From Oscillospiraceae bacterium (lineage in GTDB: Bacteria > Bacillota > Clostridia > Oscillospirales > Oscillospiraceae): DNA of 64,000 nucleotides. The notes beneath the pieces are model-generated. The model worked only from the letters and a program-made list of their open reading frames with translations, was not told where the DNA came from and searched no databases. The translations under genes were made by a program, and so were the position numbers. This document shows positions 49,051 to 57,256 of this stretch, piece after piece. Position 1 is the first letter of the stretch, and each line of letters starts with the position of its first letter. The stretch spans positions 1 through 64,000 of the forward strand of contig CADBWQ010000009.1 of NCBI GenBank assembly GCA_902798545.1, read 5' to 3'.

Positions 49051-51290
49051 CAGGTTGAGGCAAGACGCACCAGCTGTCCGTTCTTCAGCGGAGCGCTGCT
49101 GGTCGTAATGACATAGTCGCCGTAGCCCAGATCCGCGCTGACGGCGGAGTTGGTGTCGTCGCTCGCCAGGACCTCAACCGGGACACGTCTTGCGATATAA
49201 CGGTTGCCCAGCGGAGAGTTCTTCGACTCCACCTTCAGGACAAAGGTGCCGTTGGTATCCGTGCGGATGGCGCTGCTGGGAATGATAATGTCGTAGTTGG
49301 CGCTCTTCTGTCCCACGGACAGGGTAAGATCGGTACCGGCGGTCACGTTGCCACTGAGATCGAAGGTCAGCAGCTTGTTGGTCTGCGGATTCTTCTGGTC
49401 GATCTGGATGGAGGCCAGGGTCGCGGTGATCTCCGCGCCCCAGTAGAAGTTGGAGACCGTCGCCGTGTCGCCTACACGCAGGCGTGCCGCCTGGTCGTTC
49501 GTCACCGAGAACGAGAGATTGTAGCCCATGTCCGGTGCCTCAATGACGGCAAGGACGTCGTCCTTCTTCTTGGTATCGCCGGGAGCCGCGCTGATGCTCT
49601 GGATCGTACCGGAGACACGCGCCAGAATCTGGGCTTCTTCATCGCCGGTCAGGTCGGCCAGCTGCCGCTTTGCCTTTTCCAGCTGCTGCCAGGTATTTGC
49701 AAGATCAACATTTATTCCTGCTAAGTTATTATTATTTGAATTGATCTTGTCTTTGAGGCTTTCTTGCGCAGTTATATATACATTCTCTGCTGATCTCAAC
49801 GCCTCTTTCGCCAGTTTCAATTCATCACTGTATCTTGCGTTTTGTACAGCTAATACGCTGTCATATTCAGCTTGGCACTTATTTAAATATGTTACAGCAC
49901 TGTCCAAATCCGCCTCAGACACATTTGCCAAGTTGTGCATCAGCTCTTCAATTTCAGATACAGTTGCACCTTGTGATAAGAGAGTGCTTAAATCTTCATT
50001 TAGCTTCGTAACTTCGTCAGCAGAATGTGTTGCCAGATATTCAGTTAAGCTTGTGATACGATCTTCTCTGTTCGCTTTCTCTTGCTCGAGTGCGCTGAGC
50101 TGTTCCTCGAGCTCTGCTTTACTCTGATTTACAACGGACGCTTGATTCTCAATATTACTGATTTGTTCTGTTATATCCGTATACTGAGCGTTGATTACTT
50201 CTTTATTATAATCGTTCATGCCAATGGCTTGAAGATTAAAGCTTAAGCGATCCTGCTCATTCTTTAATTCTTCTATCTGTTGTTCTAAAGCAATCCTTTC
50301 TTCTGAATTTGGATCAAGTCCACTGATTGTCTCTTGTAACTGCGCAATCTGTTCGGTGATATCATCGATCAGCCCCGTTAGTCTATCTATCTCTTCTTGA
50401 TCGCTCTCTTCTTGGGCCTCGATTGCCTCAAGTTGTGCCTGCAGGTCACTCAATTGGTTCTCTAAATCAGAAAGCTGATTTAAATAAGGATCTTCCTGTG
50501 TAGAATAGTTATCAATAAGGCGTTGCACATCGTCAATCTGGCTTTGTAAACTTACTACTTCATTTTCGAGTACACTTTTCTCTGTCTCTGCATTCGTAAT
50601 TTCATCAATCTGGCTCTGTGTTTCAGCAACCTGTTTTTCCCAGTCTGCTACTTGCCCCTCATTTCTATCCTTAGCCTCTTGTAAAGCATCGGCTTTCTCA
50701 TTAATTCTCTGTTGGTAAATCTCTTCTGCAGTATTTTTCAGAAGCTGTGCAGCCTGTAATCTATCCCATGCCTCCTGCAAATTATGATTTGTAGATTCGC
50801 CGTTTGCTTCTGCATTAATCTTCGCCATTATATCATCTACTTTATTCTGCGCCTCCTCATAGGCTTCTCTGTACATATCAATTCTTCTATAGTCCGCACC
50901 ATAGCTGTAGTCAGGGATAGTAACGGCCATTTTATCGTAGTTTGCCTGGAGCTGGCGCACTTTATCTTCCGCTGCATCGATTTCTTCGCTGCTGCCTTCG
51001 CCGAGGGTGAAGAGCACATCGCCCGCTTCAACCTGCTGGCCGACCTTGACCAGGACGCTGCGGATGACACGGGTCTTCTCCATCTTGACCTGGGCATTGG
51101 AGTTGGCCGTCACCTTACCGGTGCCGCGCACACGCGCGACAATGCTCCCGTCGGTGACATCCTGTGTCGCCACCTCGGGCAGGCTCCGGTTCATGATGGT
51201 ATTGGAGAAAAACGTGAGCACAAGCAGCACCGCGAGAAAAATGATCGCGGCGTTCTTGACCCATTCTCTGTTTTTCGGTTGTTCGTGCAT
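49050..51290 (-). CDS. HlyD/MacA-like membrane adaptor with very long coiled coil
   Basis: A 746-residue protein. An N-terminal helix (~10-30) is followed by a biotinyl-lipoyl-like half-motif (VARVRGTGKVTANSNAQVKM, VGQQVEAGDVLFTLGEG). A coiled coil of about 440 residues follows, full of Glu, Gln and Leu heptads. The second lipoyl half (ILARVSGTIQSISAAPGDTK) and beta-barrel domains come last (LSFSVTNDQAARLRVGDTAT). This is the HlyD/MacA adaptor layout, but the coiled coil is much longer than usual. The coding DNA for about residues 120-533 (49690-50930) is clearly more AT-rich than both ends, as if the coiled coil came from another source. It may hold or bridge partners outside the membrane. 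Confidence 0.85.
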   Translation of the reverse strand: MHEQPKNREWVKNAAIIFLAVLLVLTFFSNTIMNRSLPEVATQDVTDGSIVARVRGTGKVTANSNAQVKMEKTRVIRSVLVKVGQQVEAGDVLFTLGEGSSEEIDAAEDKVRQLQANYDKMAVTIPDYSYGADYRRIDMYREAYEEAQNKVDDIMAKINAEANGESTNHNLQEAWDRLQAAQLLKNTAEEIYQQRINEKADALQEAKDRNEGQVADWEKQVAETQSQIDEITNAETEKSVLENEVVSLQSQIDDVQRLIDNYSTQEDPYLNQLSDLENQLSDLQAQLEAIEAQEESDQEEIDRLTGLIDDITEQIAQLQETISGLDPNSEERIALEQQIEELKNEQDRLSFNLQAIGMNDYNKEVINAQYTDITEQISNIENQASVVNQSKAELEEQLSALEQEKANREDRITSLTEYLATHSADEVTKLNEDLSTLLSQGATVSEIEELMHNLANVSEADLDSAVTYLNKCQAEYDSVLAVQNARYSDELKLAKEALRSAENVYITAQESLKDKINSNNNNLAGINVDLANTWQQLEKAKRQLADLTGDEEAQILARVSGTIQSISAAPGDTKKKDDVLAVIEAPDMGYNLSFSVTNDQAARLRVGDTATVSNFYWGAEITATLASIQIDQKNPQTNKLLTFDLSGNVTAGTDLTLSVGQKSANYDIIIPSSAIRTDTNGTFVLKVESKNSPLGNRYIARRVPVEVLASDDTNSAVSADLGYGDYVITTSSAPLKNGQLVRLAST

Positions 51291-51314
51291 TTTCAGATAC
51301 TCCTTTGATGTGCG

Positions 51315-52190
51315 TCAGCCCTTGACGCTTCCGGAATTGGCGATGCCTTCCACCAGATACTCTTCACCGTGGAGGAAGAGCAGCAGGGACGGGATCATGT
51401 AGACCGTCGCCATGGCGAAGGCCAGGCCGATCTCTCCGGAATTGATCTGCGACAGGAAGACAGACAGGGGCTGTGCATCTGCGTCCTGCAGCAGGATGAG
51501 GGGCTGTTCCACCATGTTCCAGTAGTCGATGAAGACCAGGATCGCGATGGAATACAGGGCCGAGCGGCATTCCGGGAGGCAGATCTTCGTGAAGATCTCC
51601 CACTCCCCCGCGCCGTCCACCTTGGCAGCCTCGATGAGGGAATAGGGAATTCTCCTCATGAACTTGGTCAGCAGGAAGACCGAGAAGGGGGCAAACATGC
51701 CCGGCAGAATGATGCTCCAGCGTGTGTTGAGGATCCCGAGCCAGCTGCTGACCAGATAGTTCGGGACCAGCGTCACCTGATAGGGCATCAGCATCAGGAT
51801 GACGTAGAAGAAAAAGATTCCGCTGCGGATCTTTCCGCGCCAGCGGGTGAAGCTGTAGGCCGCCACCGAGGCGACAGCCACCTGAAGGATCACGATGGGC
51901 ACCACCAGCAGGATGCTGTTCCACAGCTTCAGGAGATAGTCCGGCGACTTGATGAGGCCGGTGATGTACTGGGAGAGCGTAACCTGGTCGGGGATGAACT
52001 TGAGGTTTACGTTCTTCGAGACGTAGCCGCCCGTGGTGGTCGAGAAGACCATGCCGTAGTTTGCCTTGATCTCCGCCTCCGACATGAAGGAGTTCGTGAT
52101 CGTGAGGACCGTCGGCAGCAGGAACAGCACCGCGAACACCAGGCACAGCACGAACATGACGCCCCGGGAGAAGTAGCGTTTCTTCTTCAT
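51315..52190 (-). CDS. Sugar-type ABC permease (MalG/UgpE family)
   Basis: A 291-residue membrane protein with about six helices. The EAA loop is LIEAAKVDGAGEWEIFTKIC and the family start region is VMFVLCLVFAVLFLLPTVLT. It overlaps the MalF-type gene by 4 bases. It would form a heterodimeric channel with it. The nearest downstream genes are the HlyD- and MacB-like proteins instead of a binding protein, an unusual neighbourhood. Confidence 0.9.
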   Translation of the reverse strand: MKKKRYFSRGVMFVLCLVFAVLFLLPTVLTITNSFMSEAEIKANYGMVFSTTTGGYVSKNVNLKFIPDQVTLSQYITGLIKSPDYLLKLWNSILLVVPIVILQVAVASVAAYSFTRWRGKIRSGIFFFYVILMLMPYQVTLVPNYLVSSWLGILNTRWSIILPGMFAPFSVFLLTKFMRRIPYSLIEAAKVDGAGEWEIFTKICLPECRSALYSIAILVFIDYWNMVEQPLILLQDADAQPLSVFLSQINSGEIGLAFAMATVYMIPSLLLFLHGEEYLVEGIANSGSVKG

Positions 52191-53113
52191 CCCTCCACGT
52201 CCTTTCCGAACCAGTCCTCCACTTTGAACAGCAGCGCGATCAGCACCACCATCACGATGGCCATGACCACCGCCGCCGCGGAGAGCTTCTGATAATCCAG
52301 CGAGCGGAAGGTGTTGTTCATGAAGTGCTGGAGCATATAGAGCTTTTCGTAGGGGTAGTCCCCCGCCAGGAGGTACACCTCGCGGAAGACCTTGAACGAG
52401 TTGATGAGCGAGAGGATGGTGACGAACAGCACCGTCGGGGACAGGAAGCGCAGCTTGATGGCGAAGAACTTATAGACCTCCGAGGCGCCCTCAACGTCCG
52501 CCACTTCCAGCAGCTCCTTCGGGATATTCGCAAGACCCGCCATGAAAAGAATCATGTTGTAGCCGAGATTTTTCCACAGGAAGAGGATCATGACCACCCA
52601 CTGGCAGTAGTCGCTCTGCAGCCAGTCGATTCTGTCCCCGCCGAAGAGGAGCAGAAGTTCATTGACCGTGCCGTTGTAGTTGAAGAGGACCTGCCAGATC
52701 AGGACGACCGAGGCCACCGGCACCATCATCGGACTCAGGAAAAAGGTGCGGAACTGGCTCTTCAGAGGGATCCGCGCCTCCAGCATCAGCGCCAGCACGA
52801 TTGCCAGCACCACCGCCAGCGGCACCGCGAACAGTGAGAAATGCAGCGTGTTCCGCGCCGCCATGAGGAAGGCGGAGTTCTGGAACAGCTTCGTGAAGTT
52901 CTGCAGTCCGACGAAGTGCTTGGAGCCGACCCCGTCGATCAGGGCGTAGTAGACTACGACGCCGAACGGGATGATGAAGAACACCCCCACGCCCAGCAGG
53001 CTCGGTGAGAGGAAGCAGAGGCTCTGTGCAAAATCCTGCCGCCGCATCTGCCGGCGGGCTCTTCTGCGCTCTTTTTCACTGTATGCGCTTTGATTCTGCA
53101 TCGAATTCCCCAT
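52187..53113 (-). CDS. Sugar-type ABC permease (MalF/UgpA family)
   Basis: A 308-residue membrane protein with about six helices and an EAA-like loop (LLEVADVEGASEVYKFFAIK). ATG 53113 has AAAGGA 8 bases upstream. As the first gene of the operon it has a TTGTTT/TATACT promoter with a strong palindrome across the -35 region. No sugar-binding-protein gene is present on either side. The shared MsmX-type ATPase used by such importers in Bacillota is often encoded elsewhere, but a missing binding protein is unusual. Confidence 0.9.
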   Translation of the reverse strand: MGNSMQNQSAYSEKERRRARRQMRRQDFAQSLCFLSPSLLGVGVFFIIPFGVVVYYALIDGVGSKHFVGLQNFTKLFQNSAFLMAARNTLHFSLFAVPLAVVLAIVLALMLEARIPLKSQFRTFFLSPMMVPVASVVLIWQVLFNYNGTVNELLLLFGGDRIDWLQSDYCQWVVMILFLWKNLGYNMILFMAGLANIPKELLEVADVEGASEVYKFFAIKLRFLSPTVLFVTILSLINSFKVFREVYLLAGDYPYEKLYMLQHFMNNTFRSLDYQKLSAAAVVMAIVMVVLIALLFKVEDWFGKDVEG

Positions 53114-53178
53114 GAATTGTTTCCTTTTTGTTTAGAAAATGACGATTTTCGTAACATTTTGCCCATTTTTCTTGGTAT

Positions 53179-53215
53179 AGTATACACCACGGCGCGCTTG
53201 AAAACAAGCGCGCCG
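53179..53215 (-). promoter_or_regulatory. Promoter and palindrome of the permease-adaptor operon
   Basis: -35 TTGTTT (53202-53207), 17-bp spacer, -10 TATACT (53179-53184). An 11-bp inverted repeat (CGGCGCGCTTG / CAAGCGCGCCG, 53190-53215) covers the -35 and spacer and is a strong operator candidate. Confidence 0.65.
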
Positions 53216-53362
53216 CGGCAAAGTTAAGAAAATATTTAATATCAAAGGTCAATGGAGCTTTGTCATGCTGTTCATGCTCCGCGGCAGGAAGAACGGCAGC
53301 TCCTGCCGGAGGACCCTGCTGACGGAGAGTACAGTCCGGGTTCCTGCTTCCCAAAAAGTCCC

Positions 53363-53400
53363 GGCCCGCAGTGGAGATCACACTCTCCCCACTGCGGGCC
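53363..53400 (-). terminator. Orphan terminator-like hairpin
   Basis: Perfect 12-bp arms (GGCCCGCAGTGG / CCACTGCGGGCC) with T5 shortly after on the minus strand. No minus-strand gene lies upstream of it; the DNA from 53400 to 53600 has only plus-strand regulatory sites. The remainder of 53216-53534 has no gene I can support. Confidence 0.5.
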
Positions 53401-53534
53401 GCCTGCCGGTTACTTGTCTTTCCAGTCTATATCAACTGACGTGCGTCAGATTCCTGTGTTTCTCAGTCAAAGTCGAACATGTCGCATAAAGAAGAGTCAG
53501 GCTTCTGAGATTTTTTTGAAAAATTGCCCCGGAG

Positions 53535-53567
53535 TTTAACATTACTTTAACATCACTGTGTTATACT
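53535..53567 (+). promoter_or_regulatory. Promoter of the second two-component system with TTTAACAT repeats
   Basis: TTTAACAT occurs at 53535-53542 and 53546-53553 (11-bp period), and -10 TATACT is at 53562-53567. No good -35 is present; the repeats occupy its place, as in PhoB/VanR-type activated promoters. Autoregulation by the adjacent response regulator is likely. Confidence 0.65.
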
Positions 53568-53601
53568 CCTCCACATAACCACTTGCCGGAGGTGCCACCC
53601 C

Positions 53602-54276
53602 ATGTTTAAGCTGTTAATTGTCGAGGATGACCGCGAGCTCAACCGCGCGGTCTGCTCGTTTCTGAACCGGAACGGCTATGAGGCGCTGGGCTGTCTCAGC
53701 GCCAACGAGGCCTACGACGCCATGTACGGCGGCACGGTGTTCGACCTGATTATCTCGGACATCATGATGCCCGATGTGGATGGCTTTGAGTTTGCCCGCA
53801 CGATCCGGGGAACGGACAAGAATATTCCTATTCTTTTTATGACGGCACGGGACGATTTCGCCGCCAAGCAGCGGGGCTTTCGCATGGGGATCGACGATTA
53901 CATGGTCAAGCCCATCGACCTGGAGGAATTGCTGCTGCATGTGGAAGCCCTGCTCAGAAGGGCGGGAATTTCCACCAGCCACAAGCTGGAGGTCGGATCC
54001 CTGGTGCTGGATGCCGATGAGAGAAGCGCAGTGCTGGACGGAGAGGAGATCCCGTTGACCGTGCGGGAGTTCAATCTGCTGTACAAGCTTCTGAGTTATC
54101 CGAAAAAAGCCTTCACCCGCAGCCAGCTGATGGACGAGTTCTGGGACGGGGACACCGGCTCCGGCCCCCGGACGGTGGATGTGTACATGACGAAGCTGCG
54201 GCAGAAGTTTGCCGGCTGTGACGATTTTGAGATCGTCACCGTCCACGGCCTCGGCTATAAGGCGGTGCTCAAATGA
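53602..54276 (+). CDS. OmpR/PhoB-family response regulator, second system
   Basis: A 224-residue protein. The receiver has LLIVEDDREL, the phosphoacceptor Asp in LIISDIMMPDVDG and the Lys in YMVKPID. The winged-helix domain has IPLTVREFNLLYKLLSYPKK and TVDVYMTKLRQKF. It overlaps its kinase gene by 4 bases. The nearest candidate targets are its own promoter and the divergent permease-adaptor operon. Confidence 0.94.
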   Translation: MFKLLIVEDDRELNRAVCSFLNRNGYEALGCLSANEAYDAMYGGTVFDLIISDIMMPDVDGFEFARTIRGTDKNIPILFMTARDDFAAKQRGFRMGIDDYMVKPIDLEELLLHVEALLRRAGISTSHKLEVGSLVLDADERSAVLDGEEIPLTVREFNLLYKLLSYPKKAFTRSQLMDEFWDGDTGSGPRTVDVYMTKLRQKFAGCDDFEIVTVHGLGYKAVLK

Positions 54277-55340
54277 AGGCGGAGAAAACCCGGAAGAAAA
54301 TCGCCTTTCTTCAGCTGTTCTGCATCTTTTTCCTGCTGATCGCCTTCGTTCTGACCAGCTCCATGATTCTGTTTCTGACGTATCTGCGTAATTCCACGGA
54401 TATCAGCATCCGGAACACGGATCTCCGGATTGCGGCGCTCGTGACCTTCGGAAACGTCTTTTTCCTGAGCCTGATCTGTGCGGCGGTAGACTTTCTGCGG
54501 CGGAAAGCCACGGTGGAACGGCCGGTGAAGCGGATCATCGAAGGGGCGGAAAAAGTCATGGACGGAGATCTCTCCGTGCGGATTGAGCCGGTGCGGGGCG
54601 CGGAAGAGGGCTTCAACGCCATCATCGACTACTTCAACCGCATGGTGCAGGAGCTGAGCGGGATGGAGACCCTGCGGACGGACTTCATCGCGAATGTCTC
54701 TCATGAGCTGAAAACCCCCCTGGCGGTGATCCAGAACTACGGCGCCCTGCTTCAGCAGCCGGATCTTCCGGAAGAAGAGCGAAAGGACTATGCCCGTACC
54801 GTAACCAGTGCCGCCCAGCGGCTGGCAAATCTCATCACCAACATTCTCAAGCTCAACAAGCTGGAAAACCAGCAGATCTATCCGGTGAAAAAACGTTTTG
54901 ACCTGGGCGAGCAGCTATGCGAATGCCTGCTGACGTTTGAAGACGCCTGGGAGGCCAAGAATCTCGAAATCGAAACCGAGATCGAAGACGGCGTCAAGGT
55001 GGAGAGCGACCCGGAGCTTTTGAGCCTTGTCTGGAACAACCTGTTTTCCAACGCCGTCAAGTTCACCGAGGACGGCGGAACGGTGGGCCTGAAGCTCTAT
55101 ACCGAGGGCAGCCATGCGGTTGTTGAAGTCTCCGACACCGGCTGCGGCATCAGCCCCGAGGTCGGCGCGCACATCTTTGAAAAGTTCTATCAGGGCGACA
55201 CCTCCCACGCCACCCAGGGCAACGGCCTCGGCCTTGCGCTGGTCAAGCGCGTGGTGGACATTGTTGGCGGCGAAATCGACGTAAACAGCGCCCCGGGCCG
55301 GGGAAGCACCTTCACGGTGAAGATCCGAAAAGCCGGATGA
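54273..55340 (+). CDS. Sensor histidine kinase, second system
   Basis: A 355-residue kinase with two N-terminal helices (~10-35 and ~55-75) separated by only about 18 residues, so it has almost no outside sensor domain and probably senses within the membrane or via a partner protein. A HAMP-like linker (VMDGDLSVRI) follows. The phosphoacceptor His is in NVSHELKTPLAV near residue 149. ATPase boxes are NNLFSNAVKFT, DTGCGIS and GNGLGLALV. The short, intramembrane-sensing type is often tied to cell-envelope stress. Confidence 0.94.
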   Translation: MKAEKTRKKIAFLQLFCIFFLLIAFVLTSSMILFLTYLRNSTDISIRNTDLRIAALVTFGNVFFLSLICAAVDFLRRKATVERPVKRIIEGAEKVMDGDLSVRIEPVRGAEEGFNAIIDYFNRMVQELSGMETLRTDFIANVSHELKTPLAVIQNYGALLQQPDLPEEERKDYARTVTSAAQRLANLITNILKLNKLENQQIYPVKKRFDLGEQLCECLLTFEDAWEAKNLEIETEIEDGVKVESDPELLSLVWNNLFSNAVKFTEDGGTVGLKLYTEGSHAVVEVSDTGCGISPEVGAHIFEKFYQGDTSHATQGNGLGLALVKRVVDIVGGEIDVNSAPGRGSTFTVKIRKAG

Positions 55341-55369
55341 AATTGGACCCTGTTGGAGGAGAAAATACC

Positions 55370-55735
55370 ATGAGTGAGAGTTTTCATTACAATTATTCCG
55401 CCGAGCGGCAGAGTGAGATCGATGCGATCCGCAAGAAATACCTGCCGCAGGACGAGCAGGAGAGCAAGCTGGCCGAGCTTCGGAAGCTGGACGCCAGCGT
55501 TGGAACAAGAGCGCTGATCGCCTCTATGGCCTTGGGCATTGTCGCTGCGCTGGTTTTTGGCGTTGGCATGTGCTGCTTTTTGGTGTGGAGCCAGTTTGTT
55601 CTTGGTGCTCTGCTATGTGTGGTCGGCATCATTGGGATGCTCGTTGCTCCCTGGCTGTACCGCAGACTGGTAGAAAAGCGCAAGGCGGAAATCGCGCCGG
55701 AGATTCTCCGGCTGACCGAAGAACTGAGCCAGTAA
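55370..55735 (+). CDS. Small two-helix membrane protein after the kinase
   Basis: A 121-residue protein. A charged N-terminal half (ERQSEIDAIRKKYLPQDEQE) is followed by two membrane helices (~48-72 and ~76-95) and a charged end. The start is ATG 55370, with GGAGGAG 9 bases upstream. It lies 29 bases after the kinase stop and before a terminator, so it belongs to the same operon. Small proteins like this follow envelope-sensing kinases in many Clostridia. A role as an accessory to the short-looped kinase is possible but unproven. Confidence 0.8.
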   Translation: MSESFHYNYSAERQSEIDAIRKKYLPQDEQESKLAELRKLDASVGTRALIASMALGIVAALVFGVGMCCFLVWSQFVLGALLCVVGIIGMLVAPWLYRRLVEKRKAEIAPEILRLTEELSQ

Positions 55736-55740
55736 CAGAC

Positions 55741-55775
55741 AAAAGTCTCGAAGAAATTCGGGGCTTTTCTTTTTC
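55741..55775 (+). terminator. Terminator of the second two-component operon
   Basis: Arms AAAAGTCTCGAA and TTCGGGGCTTTT (with G-T type mismatches), loop GAAA, then CTTTTTC. Confidence 0.75.
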
Positions 55776-55911
55776 TGAAACGCTCCGATGTACTTTTTAA
55801 CAATTCTCAAACATAACGTGAAAAACTCATAAACATTCCTCTGGTATCTTATGACCATCCCAAGGGGATGAAACAGAAAACAAATAATTTTGATATACGG
55901 AGGAATCATCC

Positions 55912-56916
55912 ATGAATACCACCATCAACACCCTTTCCAATACCAGCAACGAGCTCTACATCGTCACCGGTGCAGCCGGAAACCTCGGCAGCGCCATCGT
56001 CCGCAATCTCGTTTCCAAAAATCTTCCCGTGCGCGCCTTCGTCCTGCGGGGCGAGGAAGCCGCCAGGCATCTGCCCAAAGAGGCGCAGGTCATTGAGGGC
56101 GATGTGACGGATCTCTCCTCTCTCGAAACCCTCTTCGCGGACATTCCCGAGAACACCGACGTCTACTGCATCCACTGCGCGGCCATGGTCTCCGTGAGTT
56201 CCCTGGTGGCCGAGAAGATCTGGCATGTGAACGTGGACGGCACCCAATACATTATCGACAAGTGCCGTGAACACGGCGTCCGCCTCATCTTCATCGGCTC
56301 CACCGGCGCGATCCCCGAGCAGCCCATGGGCACCGCCATCAAAGAGATTGATCACTACGACCCCGACATGGTCATCGGGCTCTACGATCAGACCAAGGCG
56401 GCCTCCTGCCAGCTGGTGCTGGATGCCATCCATAACGGCGAAATCGACGGCTGCCTGATTCTGCCCAGCGGCATCTCCGGTCCGAGAGACTACACCTTCG
56501 GCAACGTGGCCGGCGTGATCCGCGAGTATACCGAGGGGAAGATGCCCGCCGGTGTAGAGGGAACCTTCAACTGTGCCGATAACCGCGACATGGCCGAGAC
56601 CATTCTCCGCGCCTGCAAGGATGGACGCACCGGCGAGAGCTATATCCTGGGCGGCGATATGATCAACATGAAGGAAGTTTTTGACATTCTCTCCGAGCAC
56701 ACCGGTCTTCCCACCATCAAGACCATTCTGCCGGCCTCCGTCGGCAAGGTGCTGGGAAAGATGAGCGACATGGCCGAGAAGCTGACCCACAAGCCCCAGC
56801 GCATGACCAGTTTCGCCGTGTATAACCTGGTGCGCAACAACGAGTTCGATTCCTCCAAAGCGGTCGAAGAGCTGGGCTACAGCCCGCGCCCCATGGCACA
56901 GAGCATCGCCGAGTAG
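55912..56916 (+). CDS. NAD-dependent epimerase/reductase (extended SDR), ending at an early TAG
   Basis: A 334-residue Rossmann-fold enzyme. The NAD(P) motif is Thr19-Gly20-Ala-Ala-Gly23-Asn-Leu-Gly26. The catalytic pair Tyr158-x3-Lys162 (YDQTK) and the serine in FIGSTGA are present, so this is an active-site-complete extended SDR like dihydroflavonol reductases. The codons after the TAG at 56914 (IDWMIEEGIVTLPASAPMAA, then TAA at 56977) continue the same protein's usual C-terminal helix, so the stop looks like a recent nonsense mutation removing ~20 residues. The core fold should survive. A single-gene unit with a good ribosome site; substrate unknown. Confidence 0.85.
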   Translation: MNTTINTLSNTSNELYIVTGAAGNLGSAIVRNLVSKNLPVRAFVLRGEEAARHLPKEAQVIEGDVTDLSSLETLFADIPENTDVYCIHCAAMVSVSSLVAEKIWHVNVDGTQYIIDKCREHGVRLIFIGSTGAIPEQPMGTAIKEIDHYDPDMVIGLYDQTKAASCQLVLDAIHNGEIDGCLILPSGISGPRDYTFGNVAGVIREYTEGKMPAGVEGTFNCADNRDMAETILRACKDGRTGESYILGGDMINMKEVFDILSEHTGLPTIKTILPASVGKVLGKMSDMAEKLTHKPQRMTSFAVYNLVRNNEFDSSKAVEELGYSPRPMAQSIAE

Positions 56917-57012
56917 ATCGACTGGATGATCGAGGAAGGCATCGTCACCCTGCCGGCATCTGCCCCGATGGCAGCATAAAAGGAAATTCAAAGGCAGAAT
57001 ATCCCCATACGA

Positions 57013-57048
57013 CAACATGCCGCACCCGAAACCGGGTGCGGCATGTTG
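57013..57048. terminator. Strong hairpin after the SDR gene
   Basis: Perfect 16-bp stem (CAACATGCCGCACCCG and its complement) with loop AAAC. No clear T-run on either side, but the position past the SDR gene suits transcript-end formation. Confidence 0.6.
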
Positions 57049-57068
57049 CGAAAAGAAAGGAACCAACA

Positions 57069-57161
57069 GAGCGCGGCCTTGGCGAAGGAGACATCGTCGT
57101 TGATGTGATAGACATGGTCCGCGCGAATCGGGAAGTAGTCTCCCCAGGTGCCCGAATGGGA
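57069..57161 (-). pseudogene. Relic of a zinc-dependent (MDR) alcohol dehydrogenase
   Basis: Thirty-one minus-strand codons (57161 down to 57069) read GTWGDYFPIRADHVYHINDD and then VSFAKAAL, which matches the region just before the central helix in sorbitol/threonine-dehydrogenase-type MDR enzymes (GTWAEY...ADHVY...DDVSFxxAAL). A stop codon lies just before it and similarity ends after AAL. It is a fragment of a lost gene. Confidence 0.5.
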
Positions 57162-57182
57162 TCATACCACCTGCCTGATTCG

Positions 57183-57211
57183 TTGACCGTGCAGGGAAAA
57201 GCTGCTATAAT
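57183..57211 (+). promoter_or_regulatory. Promoter of the homocysteine methyltransferase gene
   Basis: -35 TTGACC (57183-57188), 17-bp spacer, -10 TATAAT (57206-57211). No SAM-type riboswitch could be seen between it and the start at 57257; the leader is too short. Confidence 0.8.
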
Positions 57212-57256
57212 GGAATGGAAAATGATCGAAAAAACCGATTGAGGAGGAAAGCAAGC

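Noticed and set aside
56914-56916. TAG decoded as pyrrolysine
   Set aside because: TAG ends other genes in this window, no pyl genes are seen, and SDR enzymes do not use pyrrolysine.
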